From assembly GCA_013397115.1 (NCBI GenBank), contig VWZW01004140.1, positions 1,361,330 through 1,425,329 on the forward strand: 64,000 nucleotides of DNA. The letters are read 5' to 3'. Below are positions 62,816-64,000 of the stretch, piece after piece. Positions within the stretch are counted from its first letter, which is position 1; each line of letters begins with the position of its first letter. A program made the translations under genes and the position numbers. The notes beneath the pieces are model-generated. The model was not told the origin of the DNA and did no database searches. It was given only the letters and a program-made list of their open reading frames with translations. The DNA is from Edolisoma coerulescens (lineage: Eukaryota > Chordata > Aves > Passeriformes > Campephagidae).

Positions 62816-63017
62816 ATCACGTACAAGGCCGTTGGGTCCCTGGATCCCAGTGCTGACCTCTCCAGCCAAAGAGGGAAAGTCTTCAAGCTGAGGAACGAAA
62901 CCCATCACCTCTTTGTGGGGTTGTACCCAGGCACCACCTATTCATTCACCATCAAAGCCAGCACAGTCAAGGGCTTTGGGCCACCCATCACCACCCGGAT
63001 TGCAACTAAGATTTCAG
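62816..63017 (+). CDS. PTPRT: PTPRT exon C: second part of that FN3 domain
   Basis: Acceptor CACTTGCAG ends at 62815 and the donor G|GTACT begins at 63018. The 202 nt start on a codon boundary (phase 0), matching the end of exon B, and end one base into a codon (phase 1). The peptide begins ITYKAVGSLDPSADLSSQRG and contains the FN3 tyrosine corner in LYPGTTYSFTIKAS followed by VKGFGPPITTRIATKIS. An N-glycosylation sequon (NETHH) starts at 62894. In R2B proteins the next exon would open with the SAP segment that starts the following FN3 repeat; it is not in this window. Published tumour mutations in PTPRT extracellular domains impair homophilic adhesion; this exon contributes to that region. 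No stop, frameshift or missing core residue is seen. Confidence 0.95.
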
Positions 63018-64000
63018 GTACTGCTTTGGAGAAGGAGGAAAAAAAAAACTTTTCTAGGGATTTGTTCTTTAGACTCAAAGCTGATGCATAAAATTATAAA
63101 AAATACTCAGCTTAATGTCTGTCCCAAATTTCACAGGGCAGAGTTTTTAAACAGCCACACACCTTTGTTTATTTGGGTTACAAATACTGGGGTTAATTTG
63201 TGGGTGCCCTAAATATCCCTGGATAGCTGTGGAGCATTTTAAATGAGAATCATCATTAGTTCTACAAACGAACTACCCCGATAGTAATTACTGTGAGCAT
63301 TATCTGCCTGGCTGGGGAAGCTCCTTCCGTAATGGGGTTTTTATTTTCAGGATGCACCAAAATGGATGTAATGAAGTACTGGAATTAGTAGTGCAAAGAG
63401 ACTAAAAATAAAGGAGGAAAGCTGTTTTCCTTGGGGTTTTTTATGAGTAAGAGCAGAGGGAGGGCTTGAGGCACACAAGAAAATGAAAGGCACTAAAATA
63501 AGGAGAAATGGCAAAGGGAAGGTATGAAAAAAAAAAGAAGAAACATGCCAAAAATATATGGATAAAGGGTCGGTAGTGGTGATATTGAGCAGATATGTGT
63601 GGATTTTAACATTTAGTTGATAGCAGTAAAATAGGTTCTCTAACAGACAGAAAAGTTGTCATTTTTTGGACTATTTTAACTGTTTTTTCAGTAAAGTCAA
63701 ACATCTGGAACATTCAGGACTCTGGTAATGCTTGAAATTATGGCTGGGTGCTGTAGAAAAGAGAGCACTACAGTACAGATTTTCCACTGCCCTATTTCAA
63801 AATCAGTTAACAATAGCAAGTTGTGAGCGATAAGGGACAGGGTAAATTTTAAGGAAGCAAAGCACATCCCTTCCCTGTGCTCAGGGTTTGACCCCTTCCC
63901 ATTTAGCACTAAAGCCCTGAACCACTTGAAGTAAAAGCCACTAAGTGGCCAAACAGCTCCACAGGCTATTGGGGTTTCTGCACCCCTGCTGAGGAGGGAC
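63018..64000 (+). other. PTPRT: Start of the PTPRT intron after exon C
   Basis: Begins with the GT donor of exon C and runs off the window. It is AT-rich unique sequence with an A-rich run near 63526-63538. I see no exon, repeat family or regulatory site in it. Confidence 0.85.

Noticed and set aside
27800..63017. Assignment to PTPRM, PTPRK or PTPRU instead of PTPRT
   Set aside because: Exon B and C segments (FEEKIYVQWKPPNETNG, VGSLDPSADLSSQRG) differ from the remembered paralogue sequences at many positions while fitting PTPRT; a BLASTP search would settle it.

Overview
This window is intronic and exonic DNA from a bird genome, most likely a songbird (oscine passerine). Three things point there. 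CR1 non-LTR retrotransposon 3' fragments are scattered throughout. One element (43697-43842) joins a tRNA-Ile-like body to a CR1-type tail, which is the architecture described for the passerine SINE TguSINE1. The three coding exons encode vertebrate receptor-type protein tyrosine phosphatase sequence. There are single ambiguous bases at 4494, 5370 and 35730. I see no bacterial-style genes, operons or CRISPR arrays.

The only gene I can support is PTPRT (receptor-type tyrosine phosphatase T, RPTP-rho, subclass R2B), on the + strand and present only in part. Exon A (27800-28096, 297 nt) encodes an entire fibronectin type III (FN3) domain, by family architecture the second. Exons B (29383-29492, 110 nt) and C (62816-63017, 202 nt) together encode the next FN3 domain. 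Intron phases are 1 / 1 / 0 / 1, so each FN3 unit is bounded by phase-1 introns. These are membrane-proximal parts of the extracellular region. The signal peptide, MAM, Ig, transmembrane and phosphatase exons lie outside the window.

Layout: 1-27799 is the end of a large upstream intron rich in CR1 fragments between about 9 and 24 kb. 27800-29492 holds exons A and B around a 1.3-kb intron. 29493-62815 is a 33.3-kb intron with the SINE, several CR1 fragments, AT-rich unique blocks that look like candidate conserved non-coding elements, and some cryptic exon-like segments. 62816-63017 is exon C, followed by the start of the next intron. About ten of the fifteen recognised CR1/SINE pieces lie antisense to PTPRT.

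The most thought-provoking unexplained signals are four. First is a 57-nt exon-like segment (42811-42867) with good splice sites, an ATG and a signal-peptide-like sequence, in frame with exon C. Second is a 46-nt segment with near-consensus splice sites (5890-5935) that would act as a poison exon. Third is a CR1 carrying an internal 10-bp G-rich minisatellite with quadruplex-forming spacing. Fourth is a head-to-head pair of CR1 3' ends forming an inverted repeat. All are hypotheses from reading alone. I found no convincing wholly new system.
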